Shown here: positions 1-8,580 of the stretch, in pieces
Numbering within the stretch: the stretch's first letter is position 1
How the letters are laid out: every line of letters starts with the position of its first letter
Source: Sphingopyxis sp. MWB1
GTDB lineage: Bacteria; Pseudomonadota; Alphaproteobacteria; Sphingomonadales; Sphingomonadaceae
Reading direction: 5' to 3'
Assembly (NCBI RefSeq): GCF_000763945.1
Contig: NZ_JQFJ01000002.1
Location: 2,159,501 to 2,223,500 of the forward strand
Length of the DNA stretch: 64,000 nucleotides
Position numbers and translations under genes: made by a program
Notes under the pieces: model-generated
Databases searched by the model: none
Told to the model about the DNA's origin: nothing
The model's input: the letters and a program-made list of their open reading frames with translations, nothing else

Positions 1-1062
1 GGCATCGGCGATATGGCGGATCGCGCCGCCTTTTTCGGGCGTGCCGGGATAGCCCTTTGCCGCCATCACCACCGTCAGCGCATAGCCGCCGGTGAAGGTG
101 GGCGCGGGAGCCTCGGCAAGCGTTCCGGTGGCGGCGGCGTGGAGGAGCGCGGCGAAATCGCCCTTGAAGCGCATCATCAGCACCTGGCATTCGGGATCGC
201 CGAAGCGGCAATTATATTCGATGAGCTTTGGTCCCGCCTCGGTCAGCATCAGCCCGGCGAAGAGCACGCCGACATAGGGGGTGCCATCGGCGGCGAGCGT
301 GTCGACGGTGGGGCGGATGATCTGATCCATCACCGCCTGTTGCAATTCCGGCGTGAGGACGGGCGCGGGGCTGTAGGCGCCCATGCCGCCGGTGTTGGGG
401 CCGACATCGCCGTCGCCGACGCGCTTGTGATCCTGCGCGCTGCCAAAGGCGACGACATGCTGGCCGTCGGACAGGGCGAAGAAGCTCGCTTCCTCCCCGG
501 TCATAAATTCCTCGATCACCACTTCGGCGCCTGCGCCGCCAAAGGCGCCGCCGAACATGTCGGCGATGGCGCCCTCGGCCTCGGTGCGGCTTTCGGCAAT
601 GATCACGCCCTTGCCCGCGGCCAGCCCGTCGGCCTTGATCACCACGGGAATGGCGATATCATCGAGCGCGGCGAGCGCCTCCTGCGCGCTGGTGCAGCGG
701 ACATAGGCGGCGGTCGGGATGTTTGCGCGGGCGCATAAATCCTTGGTAAAACCCTTGGACCCCTCCAGCTGGGCGGCGGCGGCATCGGGGCCGAAAACGG
801 CAATGCCAAGCGCGCGGAGGCGATTGCCCAGCCCCGCGACCAGCGGCGCCTCTGGCCCCACCACGACCAGCTGGATGCGATGCGCCTCGACAAAGGCGAC
901 CAGCTTGTCGAGATCGTCGACCGCAATCGGCGCGCATTCGGCATAGGTTTCAATGCCGGGGTTGCCGGGGGTGGCATAGAGCTTGGCGCAGCTTGGCGAT
1001 TGTGCCAGTTGCCAGGCGAGGGCATGTTCGCGGCCCCCCGACCCGATAAGCAGGATATTCAT
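1..1062 (-). CDS. purD: Phosphoribosylamine-glycine ligase (PurD), C-terminus cut by window edge
   Basis: ATP-grasp enzyme of purine synthesis; joins glycine to 5-phosphoribosylamine to form GAR in the cytosol. Translating the minus strand from the ATG at 1062 gives [17 protein letters not shown], the typical PurD N-terminus, then [13 protein letters not shown], the ATP-grasp segment [30 protein letters not shown] and the metal-binding [10 protein letters not shown]. The frame is open to base 1, so about the last 70 residues lie outside the window. The start codon overlaps the xseA start codon on the opposite strand by two bases (CATG at 1060-1063), so the promoter must lie inside xseA. Confidence 0.96.
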   Translation of the reverse strand, partial: MNILLIGSGGREHALAWQLAQSPSCAKLYATPGNPGIETYAECAPIAVDDLDKLVAFVEAHRIQLVVVGPEAPLVAGLGNRLRALGIAVFGPDAAAAQLEGSKGFTKDLCARANIPTAAYVRCTSAQEALAALDDIAIPVVIKADGLAAGKGVIIAESRTEAEGAIADMFGGAFGGAGAEVVIEEFMTGEEASFFALSDGQHVVAFGSAQDHKRVGDGDVGPNTGGMGAYSPAPVLTPELQQAVMDQIIRPTVDTLAADGTPYVGVLFAGLMLTEAGPKLIEYNCRFGDPECQVLMMRFKGDFAALLHAAATGTLAEAPAPTFTGGYALTVVMAAKGYPGTPEKGGAIRHIADA

Positions 1063-2623
1063 GGTAGCTCCTTTTCCCGATCCGGCGTCCGATGGCGATA
1101 CGCCCGCGCGGCTGTTAGCCGAGGCATCGCGCGGCGACAATGCACCCGCCCTGTCGGTCGGCCAATTATCCGCCGCGATCAAGCGCGCGGTAGAGGACGG
1201 CTTTTCGCGCGTGCGGGTGCGCGGCGAATTGTCGGGCGCCAAACGCGCGGCGTCGGGGCATTTCTATGCCGCGCTCAAGGACGATAATGCGCTGATCGAC
1301 ATGGTGATGTGGAAGGGGCAGGCGGCGCGGCTCGCCTTTCGGCCCGAAGACGGGATCGAGGTGATCGCGACGGGGCGCGTCACCACCTATGCCGGGCGGT
1401 CCAAATATCAGCTCGTCGTCGACAGCCTGGAGGTGGCGGGCGAAGGCGCGCTGATGCTGCTTTTCGAAAAGCTCAAGGCGCGGCTGGGCGGCGAGGGGCT
1501 TTTCGACCGGGAGCGCAAGCAGGGTCTGCCCTTTCTGCCGCGCACCATCGGCGTGGTGACATCGCCGACGGGGGCGGTGATCCGCGACATATTGCACCGG
1601 CTGGCGGATCGCTGTCCGGCGCATGTGCTCGTCTGGCCCGTGCTGGTGCAGGGAGAGGGCGCGGCGGCGCAGGTCGCCAATGCGGTGCGCGGCTTTGACG
1701 CGCTTCGGCCCGGGGGCGCGGTGCCCCGGCCCGACCTCTTGATCGTCGCGCGCGGCGGCGGGTCGATCGAGGATCTGTGGGCGTTCAACGAAGAACCGGT
1801 GGTACGCGCCATCGCCGATTGCTCGATTCCGGTGATCAGCGCGGTGGGGCATGAAACCGACGTCACCCTGGCCGACTATGCCGCCGACCGCCGCGCGCCC
1901 ACGCCTACGGCGGCAGCCGAGATGGCGGTGCCGGTGCGCGCCGAACTGCAGGCACAGCTTGCGACATGGCAAGGGCGGCTGATGGGCGCGGCCAATCGCG
2001 TGCGCCTGCTCGGCGGGGAGCGGCTCGCCGCGCTCGCCCGCCATCTGCCGCGCCGCGAGAGCCTTTATGCGCCGCAGCGCCAGCGCCTTGATGAAGCCGA
2101 GGGGCGGCTCGATCGGACGCTCCACCACCGCCTCGACCGCGCCGCCGAGCGTTTCGCGGCGCTGGAACGCCTGCTGCCCCCGCCGACCGCGCTGTTCACG
2201 GCGCGGCAGCAGCAGCTTGTGGGCACATGCCGTCATATGGAGCAATGGACGCGCAACCAGATGGCGCGGACCGAGGAAAGGTTGACCAGCCGCGCGCATA
2301 TTTTGCGCCCCGCCCTGCTGGAGCGCAATTGGCAGCGCGACCGCGCGCGGCTTGATGGGCTGGGACGCCTGCTCAGTTCGCTTGATCCGCGCGCGCTGCT
2401 GGCGCGCGGCTATGCCATGGTGCGAAGCGCCGACGATGACGCGGTGATCAGCACCGCGGCCGGCGCCCGCGCGGCAGGCAGGATGAAGCTGCACTTTGCC
2501 GACGGCGGGGTCTCGGTCCTCGTCGCTGAGGGCGCGGGCGCTGCGCCTGCACCTGTCGCCGCGCTCGCCCCTTCACCGCGAGCCAAAGCCAAAAAGCCCA
2601 AGGAGCAGGGCGAGCTTTTTTGA
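1061..2623 (+). CDS. xseA: Exodeoxyribonuclease VII large subunit (XseA)
   Basis: Catalytic subunit of the single-strand-specific exonuclease VII (with XseB). 520 residues from the ATG at 1061; the frame is open further upstream to 983, but that segment lies inside purD and looks non-coding. An N-terminal OB-fold (about residues 25-125, with [16 protein letters not shown] and GELSGAK) binds ssDNA. The catalytic core follows, with [35 protein letters not shown] and [20 protein letters not shown], all signatures of the family. The C-terminal half is rich in Arg/Leu/Glu and probably coiled coil. The tail ([20 protein letters not shown]) is low-complexity. xseB is not in the window. Confidence 0.96.
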   Translation: MVAPFPDPASDGDTPARLLAEASRGDNAPALSVGQLSAAIKRAVEDGFSRVRVRGELSGAKRAASGHFYAALKDDNALIDMVMWKGQAARLAFRPEDGIEVIATGRVTTYAGRSKYQLVVDSLEVAGEGALMLLFEKLKARLGGEGLFDRERKQGLPFLPRTIGVVTSPTGAVIRDILHRLADRCPAHVLVWPVLVQGEGAAAQVANAVRGFDALRPGGAVPRPDLLIVARGGGSIEDLWAFNEEPVVRAIADCSIPVISAVGHETDVTLADYAADRRAPTPTAAAEMAVPVRAELQAQLATWQGRLMGAANRVRLLGGERLAALARHLPRRESLYAPQRQRLDEAEGRLDRTLHHRLDRAAERFAALERLLPPPTALFTARQQQLVGTCRHMEQWTRNQMARTEERLTSRAHILRPALLERNWQRDRARLDGLGRLLSSLDPRALLARGYAMVRSADDDAVISTAAGARAAGRMKLHFADGGVSVLVAEGAGAAPAPVAALAPSPRAKAKKPKEQGELF

Positions 2624-2711
2624 CGCCGATTGTGGAATCGCCCGGACTGGCCGCGCGCGCCATTATGATTATACTCCGCCCGATGATCTTCCCTTTTGAA
2701 TGTGAGCGCCC

Positions 2712-2921
2712 ATGTTGATTGCCAGCCGAAACCGCCTTGCCCGCCTGCAATATGGGCCGAATGGCTTCAAGATCTTGTCGCCCGGCGACCATGTGACCTG
2801 CGCGGTCACCGGCGCGGCGATCGGGCTTGACGAGCTGCGCTATTGGTCGGTCGAGCGGCAGGAAGCCTATGCGACCGCCGCCATTTCGGTGCAGGCGCTG
2901 CTGGAAGACGCGCCGAAATGA
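2712..2921 (+). CDS. DUF2093 family small protein
   Basis: 69-residue protein starting MLIASRNRLARLQYGP, with a single compact domain containing FKILSPGDHVTCAVTGAAI and DELRYWSVERQEAY, which I recognise as the alphaproteobacterial DUF2093 family of unknown function. It lies 88 nt after xseA and its TGA overlaps the ATG of the M23 gene (ATGA at 2918-2921), so the two are probably translationally coupled. The CAVTG...I.LDELRYWSVE pattern looks like a small beta-domain with one Cys. No membrane segment. Confidence 0.85.
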   Translation: MLIASRNRLARLQYGPNGFKILSPGDHVTCAVTGAAIGLDELRYWSVERQEAYATAAISVQALLEDAPK

Positions 2922-3871
2922 GGGGCGCGCACGGGTCGATGCCCAAGGCCGCCTCCATCACCCTGCTGGCGGCGCTTGCAGCGTGCGTGCCCGCGGCGAG
3001 CGAAGCCAATGGCGCAGAGGAAGAAGCCGCCGCGCCGCTGTCGGTCAGCAAGGCGCCGCCCCCCACCCCGACCCCCGCGCCCTTGCCCCCGCCCGAACCC
3101 GTGCGGGCCGACTTTGTTCTCACTGGCCAGGCCGAACAAGGCGGGGCGATGACGGGATTGGCGCCCAGCGGCACCGAGCGCCTTCTCTTTAATGGCCAGC
3201 CGGTCGAGGTGGCAAAGGACGGGCGTTTCCTGATCGCCTTTGACCGCGACGCGGCCGCCGAGGCGCTATTGGTCGCCGAATTGGCCAATGGAAAGCGGGT
3301 TGAGCGCACGCTGGCGGTAACCCCGGGCCAGTGGCGGATCGAGCATGTCAACGCCCCCTATCGCGGCAGCGCGTCGAGCAGCGCCGAATTCCAGCGCCGC
3401 CGCCCCGCCGAACTGGCCCAGATCGGCGAAGCCCGCGCCCGCAAGGTCGAATCGGACGGCTGGCGACAGAGCTTCATCTGGCCGGTCAAAGGGCGTTTTT
3501 CGGGCTTTTTCGGATCGCAGCGCGTCTATCAGGGCAAGCCCGGCAGCTATCATAGCGGCACCGACATCGCCGTGCCCGCGGGCACCCCCTTTGCCGCCCC
3601 GGCCGATGGCGTCGTCGTGCTCGCCGCCGATCAGCCCTTCACGCTGGAAGGCAAATTGCTGATCGTCGACCATGGCATGGGCCTGAACAGCGCCTTCCTC
3701 CATTGCCAAAGCCTCGACGTCAAAGTCGGCGACCGCGTCGTGCAAGGCCAGCGCCTAGGCACCGTCGGCGCCACCGGCCGCGCCACCGGCCCCCATATGC
3801 ACTGGGGCATGAAATGGGGCGCGGCGCGACTGGACCCGGGGAAACTGGTGGGTGCGATGGCTTCGCCCTAA
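2918..3871 (+). CDS. M23-family metallopeptidase lipoprotein (LytM domain)
   Basis: Probable envelope peptidoglycan endopeptidase. The N-terminus has a hydrophobic segment with a lipobox-like LLAALAAC (Cys about residue 23), so export as a lipoprotein is likely. A Pro/Ala-rich linker follows, then a domain of unknown fold, and the LytM/M23 domain in the last 130 residues: YHSGTDIAVPAGTPFAAPADG supplies the first His/Asp zinc ligands and GPHMHWGMKWG the HxH motif. Start at 2918 was chosen because it overlaps the DUF2093 stop by 4 nt; MPKAAS at 2939 is an alternative. Ends near LDPGKLVGAM, as is usual for these proteins. Confidence 0.9.
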   Translation: MRGAHGSMPKAASITLLAALAACVPAASEANGAEEEAAAPLSVSKAPPPTPTPAPLPPPEPVRADFVLTGQAEQGGAMTGLAPSGTERLLFNGQPVEVAKDGRFLIAFDRDAAAEALLVAELANGKRVERTLAVTPGQWRIEHVNAPYRGSASSSAEFQRRRPAELAQIGEARARKVESDGWRQSFIWPVKGRFSGFFGSQRVYQGKPGSYHSGTDIAVPAGTPFAAPADGVVVLAADQPFTLEGKLLIVDHGMGLNSAFLHCQSLDVKVGDRVVQGQRLGTVGATGRATGPHMHWGMKWGAARLDPGKLVGAMASP

Positions 3872-3950
3872 AACAATAATGGTAACAATCGAAACATAGT
3901 TTCGTCATATTAACACTCGAGGCCAGATGTGTTGCGTTGTCATTTGCTGG

Positions 3951-4011
3951 TGTTGCAAATCGGTCACACAGCGGTTTGAAACCACGGAAATTGGCCGATT
4001 TTGCTTTACTC
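3951..4011 (+). promoter_or_regulatory. Shared leader element upstream of TonB receptor 1
   Basis: TGTTGCAAATCGGTCACACA (3951-3970) continues into GCGGTTT, and GCTTTACTC lies at 4003-4011. The same two blocks occur before the second receptor (8409 and 8461), with the same 52-nt start-to-start distance and a similar distance to the GTG start codon (124 versus 120 nt). A nested inverted repeat ATTTGC-N7-GCAAAT spans 3942-3960. This is probably an operator/promoter or structured leader common to both receptors; which of these it is cannot be told from the sequence. Confidence 0.55.
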
Positions 4012-4126
4012 AAAATGAACGAAAGCCCATCCCTCGCTGTATCGGGGTGTATGACGCGGCGGATGTTGCATCGGCGCGCGTCGTTCATTCGGGTGATATA
4101 ACCATCAGTAGCAAGGGAACTGCACT

Positions 4127-6988
4127 GTGAAGAACACGCATTTTTCAAAGTTGAAATTGAGCGCGGCGCCGATCGTTATGGGCGTCGCCTTGGTTTCGGC
4201 ACCCGCATTCGCGCAGGATGCGTCTGGCGACGAAGCGGCCGTTTCGGTTAACGAGGTGATCGTTGTTACCGGCTCGCGTATTACCAACCCCAATCTGGTC
4301 CAGTCCAGCCCGGTGCAGGTGATTGGCCGGGATGAAGCATCTCTTCGCCAAACGGCGAGCGCCGAAGATCTGGTTGGCGAACTGCCGGGCGTTTCTCCTG
4401 GCATCGGCAGCAATGTGAATAATGGCAGCGGCGGCTTCGCTACGCTCAACATGCGCGGCCTCGATACCAACCGTAACCTCGTGCTCCTCGACGGGACCCG
4501 TCTTGTGCCTTCAAGTCTCCAGAGCGAGACGGACCTGAACATTCTGCCGGTTGCGTTGATTGAGCAGGTAGAAATCGTTACCGGCGGTGCCTCGTCCGTT
4601 TATGGTGCGGACGCCGTTGCAGGTGTTGCAAACTTCATCCTCAAGCGCGACTTTTCTGGCTTGGAAGCCTCGGTTGGCACCGGTTTGACCCAGCGTGGGG
4701 ATGGTGCGCGCTTTACGGCCAATGTTACGGCAGGGGCCAATTTTGATGATGGCCGCGGTAATGCCGTGCTGAGCGTGGGTTACACGCAGATCGACCCTGT
4801 GCTGCAAGGTGATCGCGCGGTATCTCGTTCAGCTCTTTGGGTGAGCGGTGATGTACTGGGTTCGGGGACTGCTGTACCCACCCGCTTGAACGGCGACCAA
4901 TATGATCCCGACACGGGTGAGCTGGTCCCGACATATAGCAGCTTCAATTTTGCGCCCTTTAACTATTTCCAGACGCCGATGGAGCGTTTCAACATCTTTG
5001 GCGCTGCTCGCTACGAGGTCGCCGACGATATTGAAGTCTATACCAAGGGCATGTTCACCAAAAGCACCGTGTCGTTGCGACTGGCGCCCTCTGGCATGTT
5101 CGGGGATACGTGGCAGTTTCCTCTGAACAACCCCTTCATCAATGATTCCATTCGGAACGATCTTTGCGACGCCAATGGCATTGATGCGGCGCGCTGTTCG
5201 GCCGCCGGCGCTGCTGCCGACCCCACGGATCCCAACTATCTCGAAGTTCCGACGATTGTGAACCGCCGTCTGGTGGAAATGGGCGCGCGTGAAACCGACT
5301 ATGTTACCAACCAGTTCCAGATTTGGGGTGGTGTTCGCGGATCGGTGACCGATACGGTCAAGTTCGATGTCTATGGCACCTATGGCCAGTCGGACCGTAC
5401 GCAGACCGCGCGCAATTGGGGTTTGAAGTCACGTTTGCAGCAGACCTTGCGCGCTGTTGATACCGAAACTTGCGTTGACAATTCGAACGGCTGCTACCCG
5501 GTTAATCTCTTCGGCGATGGCCAGGCAATTGATCAGCGGACGATTGATTTTATCAATGCTCCGGCCATCACGACGGTTACAACTTCGCTTGCAGTAGTGA
5601 ATGCCAGCTTGTCCGGTGAATTTGGTAACGAGAGCTTTCTGTTTGCCAACACCCCTATCGGCTTCGCTGTCGGCGCGGAGTATCGCGAATATAAAGCAAG
5701 CCAGATTTCTGACGCGGCTTTCGGTACGCAGGATGAGGTTATGGGTACGGGCGCTCCGTCTCCCAGCTTCTCTGGCGGGTATGACGTCAAGGAATTGTTC
5801 GGCGAGCTTATCGTTCCGATCATCGAAGATGTGCCCGGATTCCACAGTCTGACTTTGGAGGCTGGCGCTCGCTATTCGGACTATTCGACCTCCGGGACCA
5901 ATTGGACTTATAAAGTCGGGGGCTCGTGGGAGCCGGCGCGTGGTTACAAGGTACGCGGCATCTTCCAGCACGCCGCGCGCTCGCCGAACATTTCAGAGCT
6001 GTTTCTTCCTGTTACGACAGGTCTGACCAATTTGGCCGTGGACCCCTGCCAAGGGGCGTTGCCGGTGGGCAATGCTGCGCTGACGGCTATTTGTATTGCA
6101 CAGGGTGCACCGGCAGGAAGCATTGGCTCAATTCCCGCTCCTTCGGCGGGCCAGATCAATGCAACGAGCGGCGGCAACCCTGCCCTCGGAGTCGAAAAAG
6201 CGGATAGCTACACAATTGGTGTGGTCCTGACGCCGCCTCAGGTTCCGGGCTTCTCGGTTACGCTCGATTATTTCAATATCAAGATTGCCGACGCCATCAC
6301 CACGCCTGTGCCCGGCGACATCCTGGATCCTTGCTTCGAGGACGGCGATGCTGCAGCTTGTGCGCTGGTTCGGCGCAATCCGTTGAACGGCTCACTGAAT
6401 GGCGGCGGAGATACTCCGGGGCTGCTTCTCAATCTGACTAATCAGGGTGAGATCAAAACCTCGGGCGTCGACGCTCGCCTTACCTATAAGGTCCCTGTCA
6501 GCTTTGGCGCACTGTCTTATGACTTCACTGGTACCTGGACCAAAGATCTGAAGTTCAAGGCAAGCCCCACGACGGCTTTCCGTGATTGTGTGGGGCAATA
6601 TAGCACCAATTGCGGGTTCTCGCAGGGCGAGATTATGCCGGAATGGAAGTTCAATCTGCGCACCACCGCCAATATTGACGGCTTTGGCGATGTTTCGCTC
6701 TTGTGGCGCTGGATCGACGGAGTTGAATATGAGCGTGGTCTGCCCACGGCTGGTATAAACCCGGATTATCTGTCGATCGATTCGTACAGCTATTTCGATC
6801 TGTCGCTTCGTCCCCATGTTTCGGACAATTTCCAGCTGACTTTCACTGTGCAGAACTTGCTGGATAAAGATCCCCCGGTTGTCAGCTCCTATATCGGAAC
6901 GACAACGCACAATTCGGGTAATACTTATCCCGCGACATATGATGTGCTCGGACGCACATTCTTCCTGTCGGCGAACATGAGCTTCTAA
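4127..6988 (+). CDS. TonB-dependent receptor (paralogue 1)
   Basis: Outer-membrane gated beta-barrel importer, 953 residues. The start is GTG at 4127, with AAGGGA eight bases upstream. A signal peptide ends near SAPAFA/QDAS. The TonB-box/early mature segment is VNEVIVVTGSRI, followed by the plug domain (LPGVSPGIGSN, MRGLDTNRNLVLLDGTR, IEQVEIVTGGASSVYGADAVAGVANFILK). The C-terminal barrel ends in aromatic FFLSANMSF, the usual outer-membrane insertion signal. It shares N-terminal pattern, GTG start and leader with the receptor at 8581. The substrate cannot be read from the sequence; neighbouring sulfotransferase-like and 2OG-oxygenase genes suggest an organic or peptidic ligand rather than a plain siderophore. 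A strong terminator follows. Confidence 0.95.
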   Translation: MKNTHFSKLKLSAAPIVMGVALVSAPAFAQDASGDEAAVSVNEVIVVTGSRITNPNLVQSSPVQVIGRDEASLRQTASAEDLVGELPGVSPGIGSNVNNGSGGFATLNMRGLDTNRNLVLLDGTRLVPSSLQSETDLNILPVALIEQVEIVTGGASSVYGADAVAGVANFILKRDFSGLEASVGTGLTQRGDGARFTANVTAGANFDDGRGNAVLSVGYTQIDPVLQGDRAVSRSALWVSGDVLGSGTAVPTRLNGDQYDPDTGELVPTYSSFNFAPFNYFQTPMERFNIFGAARYEVADDIEVYTKGMFTKSTVSLRLAPSGMFGDTWQFPLNNPFINDSIRNDLCDANGIDAARCSAAGAAADPTDPNYLEVPTIVNRRLVEMGARETDYVTNQFQIWGGVRGSVTDTVKFDVYGTYGQSDRTQTARNWGLKSRLQQTLRAVDTETCVDNSNGCYPVNLFGDGQAIDQRTIDFINAPAITTVTTSLAVVNASLSGEFGNESFLFANTPIGFAVGAEYREYKASQISDAAFGTQDEVMGTGAPSPSFSGGYDVKELFGELIVPIIEDVPGFHSLTLEAGARYSDYSTSGTNWTYKVGGSWEPARGYKVRGIFQHAARSPNISELFLPVTTGLTNLAVDPCQGALPVGNAALTAICIAQGAPAGSIGSIPAPSAGQINATSGGNPALGVEKADSYTIGVVLTPPQVPGFSVTLDYFNIKIADAITTPVPGDILDPCFEDGDAAACALVRRNPLNGSLNGGGDTPGLLLNLTNQGEIKTSGVDARLTYKVPVSFGALSYDFTGTWTKDLKFKASPTTAFRDCVGQYSTNCGFSQGEIMPEWKFNLRTTANIDGFGDVSLLWRWIDGVEYERGLPTAGINPDYLSIDSYSYFDLSLRPHVSDNFQLTFTVQNLLDKDPPVVSSYIGTTTHNSGNTYPATYDVLGRTFFLSANMSF

Positions 6989-7005
6989 TATCTAGAAGAC
7001 TTTCT

Positions 7006-7043
7006 GAGGGAGGCCCTTTTGAAGGGTCTCCCTCATCTTTTTC
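7006..7043. terminator. Intrinsic terminator after TonB receptor 1
   Basis: GAGGGAGGCCCTT / AAGGGTCTCCCTC hairpin (7006-7034, one mismatch, TTG loop) followed by ATCTTTTTCTG. It lies 17 nt after the receptor stop and 21 nt before the stop of the convergent sulfotransferase-like gene, so it ends the plus-strand transcript and may also act on the minus strand. Confidence 0.85.
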
Positions 7044-7064
7044 TGTGAAAAAACATGTCGGGCT

Positions 7065-8162
7065 TTACGAGAGAAGCAACGGAAGTGGTAGCGTAAGGGG
7101 TATCCCTCGCTCTTGAGCAACGGTTTCAGCCCAGACTGTCACCTTTTCAATTTCGTCGCGGTGAGCCTCGACCGCCATATCATATTCCTGGCGACGATCC
7201 TCGGCTCCGAAAAACTCTTTGGTTTTGGAGTGAGTGGTAAAAGCGGGCCCCTCAGCAACTGCCTTCAGGGTAGCTGGCTCCAGCGGAAGCCCGTAGAACT
7301 GGGCGAGTTTCTCCATCATATTGAGAGGGTCGGCGAGAAGGCTCTTGCTGTCGAGCGTCCTGATACGCGCTGCCCCGAAGCGTTCACATAGCTTTGAGAA
7401 ATAATCCTGCTGAGCCAGCCAGCCCGCCGCGGCGATTTGTAGATCGCTTTGCAGGAAATGTTGTTCGTCGGTGAAGCCCAGTTGAATCATCTTATCGCTT
7501 CGCAGGCCAGCAAAAAGTTCGCGAACCCACAAGCGTCCCCACAAACCCTTCTTTACGATGGATGTCAAAAACGTACTGAGGGGGGCATATAATAAAATAG
7601 CGCGGGATTGAGGTCGCAGACCTAACAATGCGGGCGCCAAGCTGTTTACGATGTTTGACGGCTTGATGATATTAACCTCTCCGTCCTCAAACGGGCGAGC
7701 GAGCAAGGCGAGGCTAATGTCGAGCGTGGCCGCCAACTTTTGCAGATCACACCCCCGCCGTTTCCAGCCGACAAGGTCGTTGAGAATAGTCGGTTCTTTC
7801 AACCCCATAGCAGTGCCTTCAATGTCGCAGGCACGCGCCAAGAGGGTCGAGCAGCAAAAGGCCGAATGGAGTATGAAATGGATCGGCGAAGTTTGAAGCG
7901 GTTGCTTGATGTCAGCAAGAGGAATAGCGATCCGCTCCGCCTCGGAAGGTAAATATTCCTCTGTCAGGAATGTCACTTTTCGATGGATGCCGCGTGCAGT
8001 TTTTAGAAAGTGAATTTCGTCACGGGCTTCAGCGTATCGGTGAGGTAACCATGAGGCGTCTTCGAAAATGGGAAGACTGTTCTCTGCCGCCTTACGGCGC
8101 TTTGCACTTTCCGTCTCTGGTGACAGGGCAGGGGTAATGGCTACGCCCGGCCTTCTCGACAT
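7065..8162 (-). CDS. Sulfotransferase-like P-loop protein
   Basis: 365 residues from the ATG at 8162; the frame stays open to a TTG at 8348 (427 residues) and the true start is uncertain. The segment HFILHSAFCCSTLLARA resembles the 5'-phosphosulfate-binding loop of sulfotransferases, and AILLYAPLSTFLTSI could be the 3'-phosphate-binding strand/helix. A conserved-looking N-terminal block (LPHRYAEARDEIHFLKTARG) precedes it. If genuine it would move sulfate from PAPS to a hydroxyl or amine acceptor. It is cytosolic by appearance (no signal peptide). It lies between two TonB receptors, convergent with the first and divergent from the second, with visibly lower GC than the flanking housekeeping genes. 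The family call is by motif resemblance only. Confidence 0.6.
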   Translation of the reverse strand: MSRRPGVAITPALSPETESAKRRKAAENSLPIFEDASWLPHRYAEARDEIHFLKTARGIHRKVTFLTEEYLPSEAERIAIPLADIKQPLQTSPIHFILHSAFCCSTLLARACDIEGTAMGLKEPTILNDLVGWKRRGCDLQKLAATLDISLALLARPFEDGEVNIIKPSNIVNSLAPALLGLRPQSRAILLYAPLSTFLTSIVKKGLWGRLWVRELFAGLRSDKMIQLGFTDEQHFLQSDLQIAAAGWLAQQDYFSKLCERFGAARIRTLDSKSLLADPLNMMEKLAQFYGLPLEPATLKAVAEGPAFTTHSKTKEFFGAEDRRQEYDMAVEAHRDEIEKVTVWAETVAQERGIPLTLPLPLLLS

Positions 8163-8408
8163 TGGCTGTTCGGCGATGTCCCCAATTAACTGATTGGAAG
8201 CGGGGGGTAGTCGTCGCAATAGCTTTTCTTCCCTAAAGTCTCGGGAGGCTTCACATAAGTAATCGATGCGAAGCGGGCGTGAGCCGCAAGGCGATGCCTT
8301 TTTCAAGGGAAGCTCGATGCCTCGACCAACCGACGAAATATTAGCCAATTGGTCCGGATCTGCAAGGGGATTCAGTGACGAGTGGCGCGCGTGATTTCCA
8401 ACGTGAGC

Positions 8409-8469
8409 TGTTGCATATCAGTCACACCCAGCGGTTTTTGCGTAAAAATCGGGCGAAACGGCTTTACTC
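8409..8469 (+). promoter_or_regulatory. Shared leader element upstream of TonB receptor 2
   Basis: TGTTGCATATCAGTCACACC (8409-8428) continues into CAGCGGTTT, and GCTTTACTC lies at 8461-8469, matching the element before receptor 1. The two copies differ by a few substitutions and a 2-nt insertion that is compensated within the spacer. It lies in the 230-420 nt gap between the sulfotransferase-like gene and the receptor and could serve both. Confidence 0.55.
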
Positions 8470-8580
8470 GGCAGGGTAGGGCGATATCCCGGTAGGCACC
8501 CGGGGGGTCTGACTAAGGCTAAATATCGTCTCTTTGATGTATCCCCGGCTGTTTTATCACCGGTAGCAGGGGATCATGCT

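Noticed and set aside
983..1060. N-terminal extension of xseA
   Set aside because: The 26 extra residues are Cys-rich, lie inside purD and do not resemble XseA; the ATG at 1061 fits the family better.
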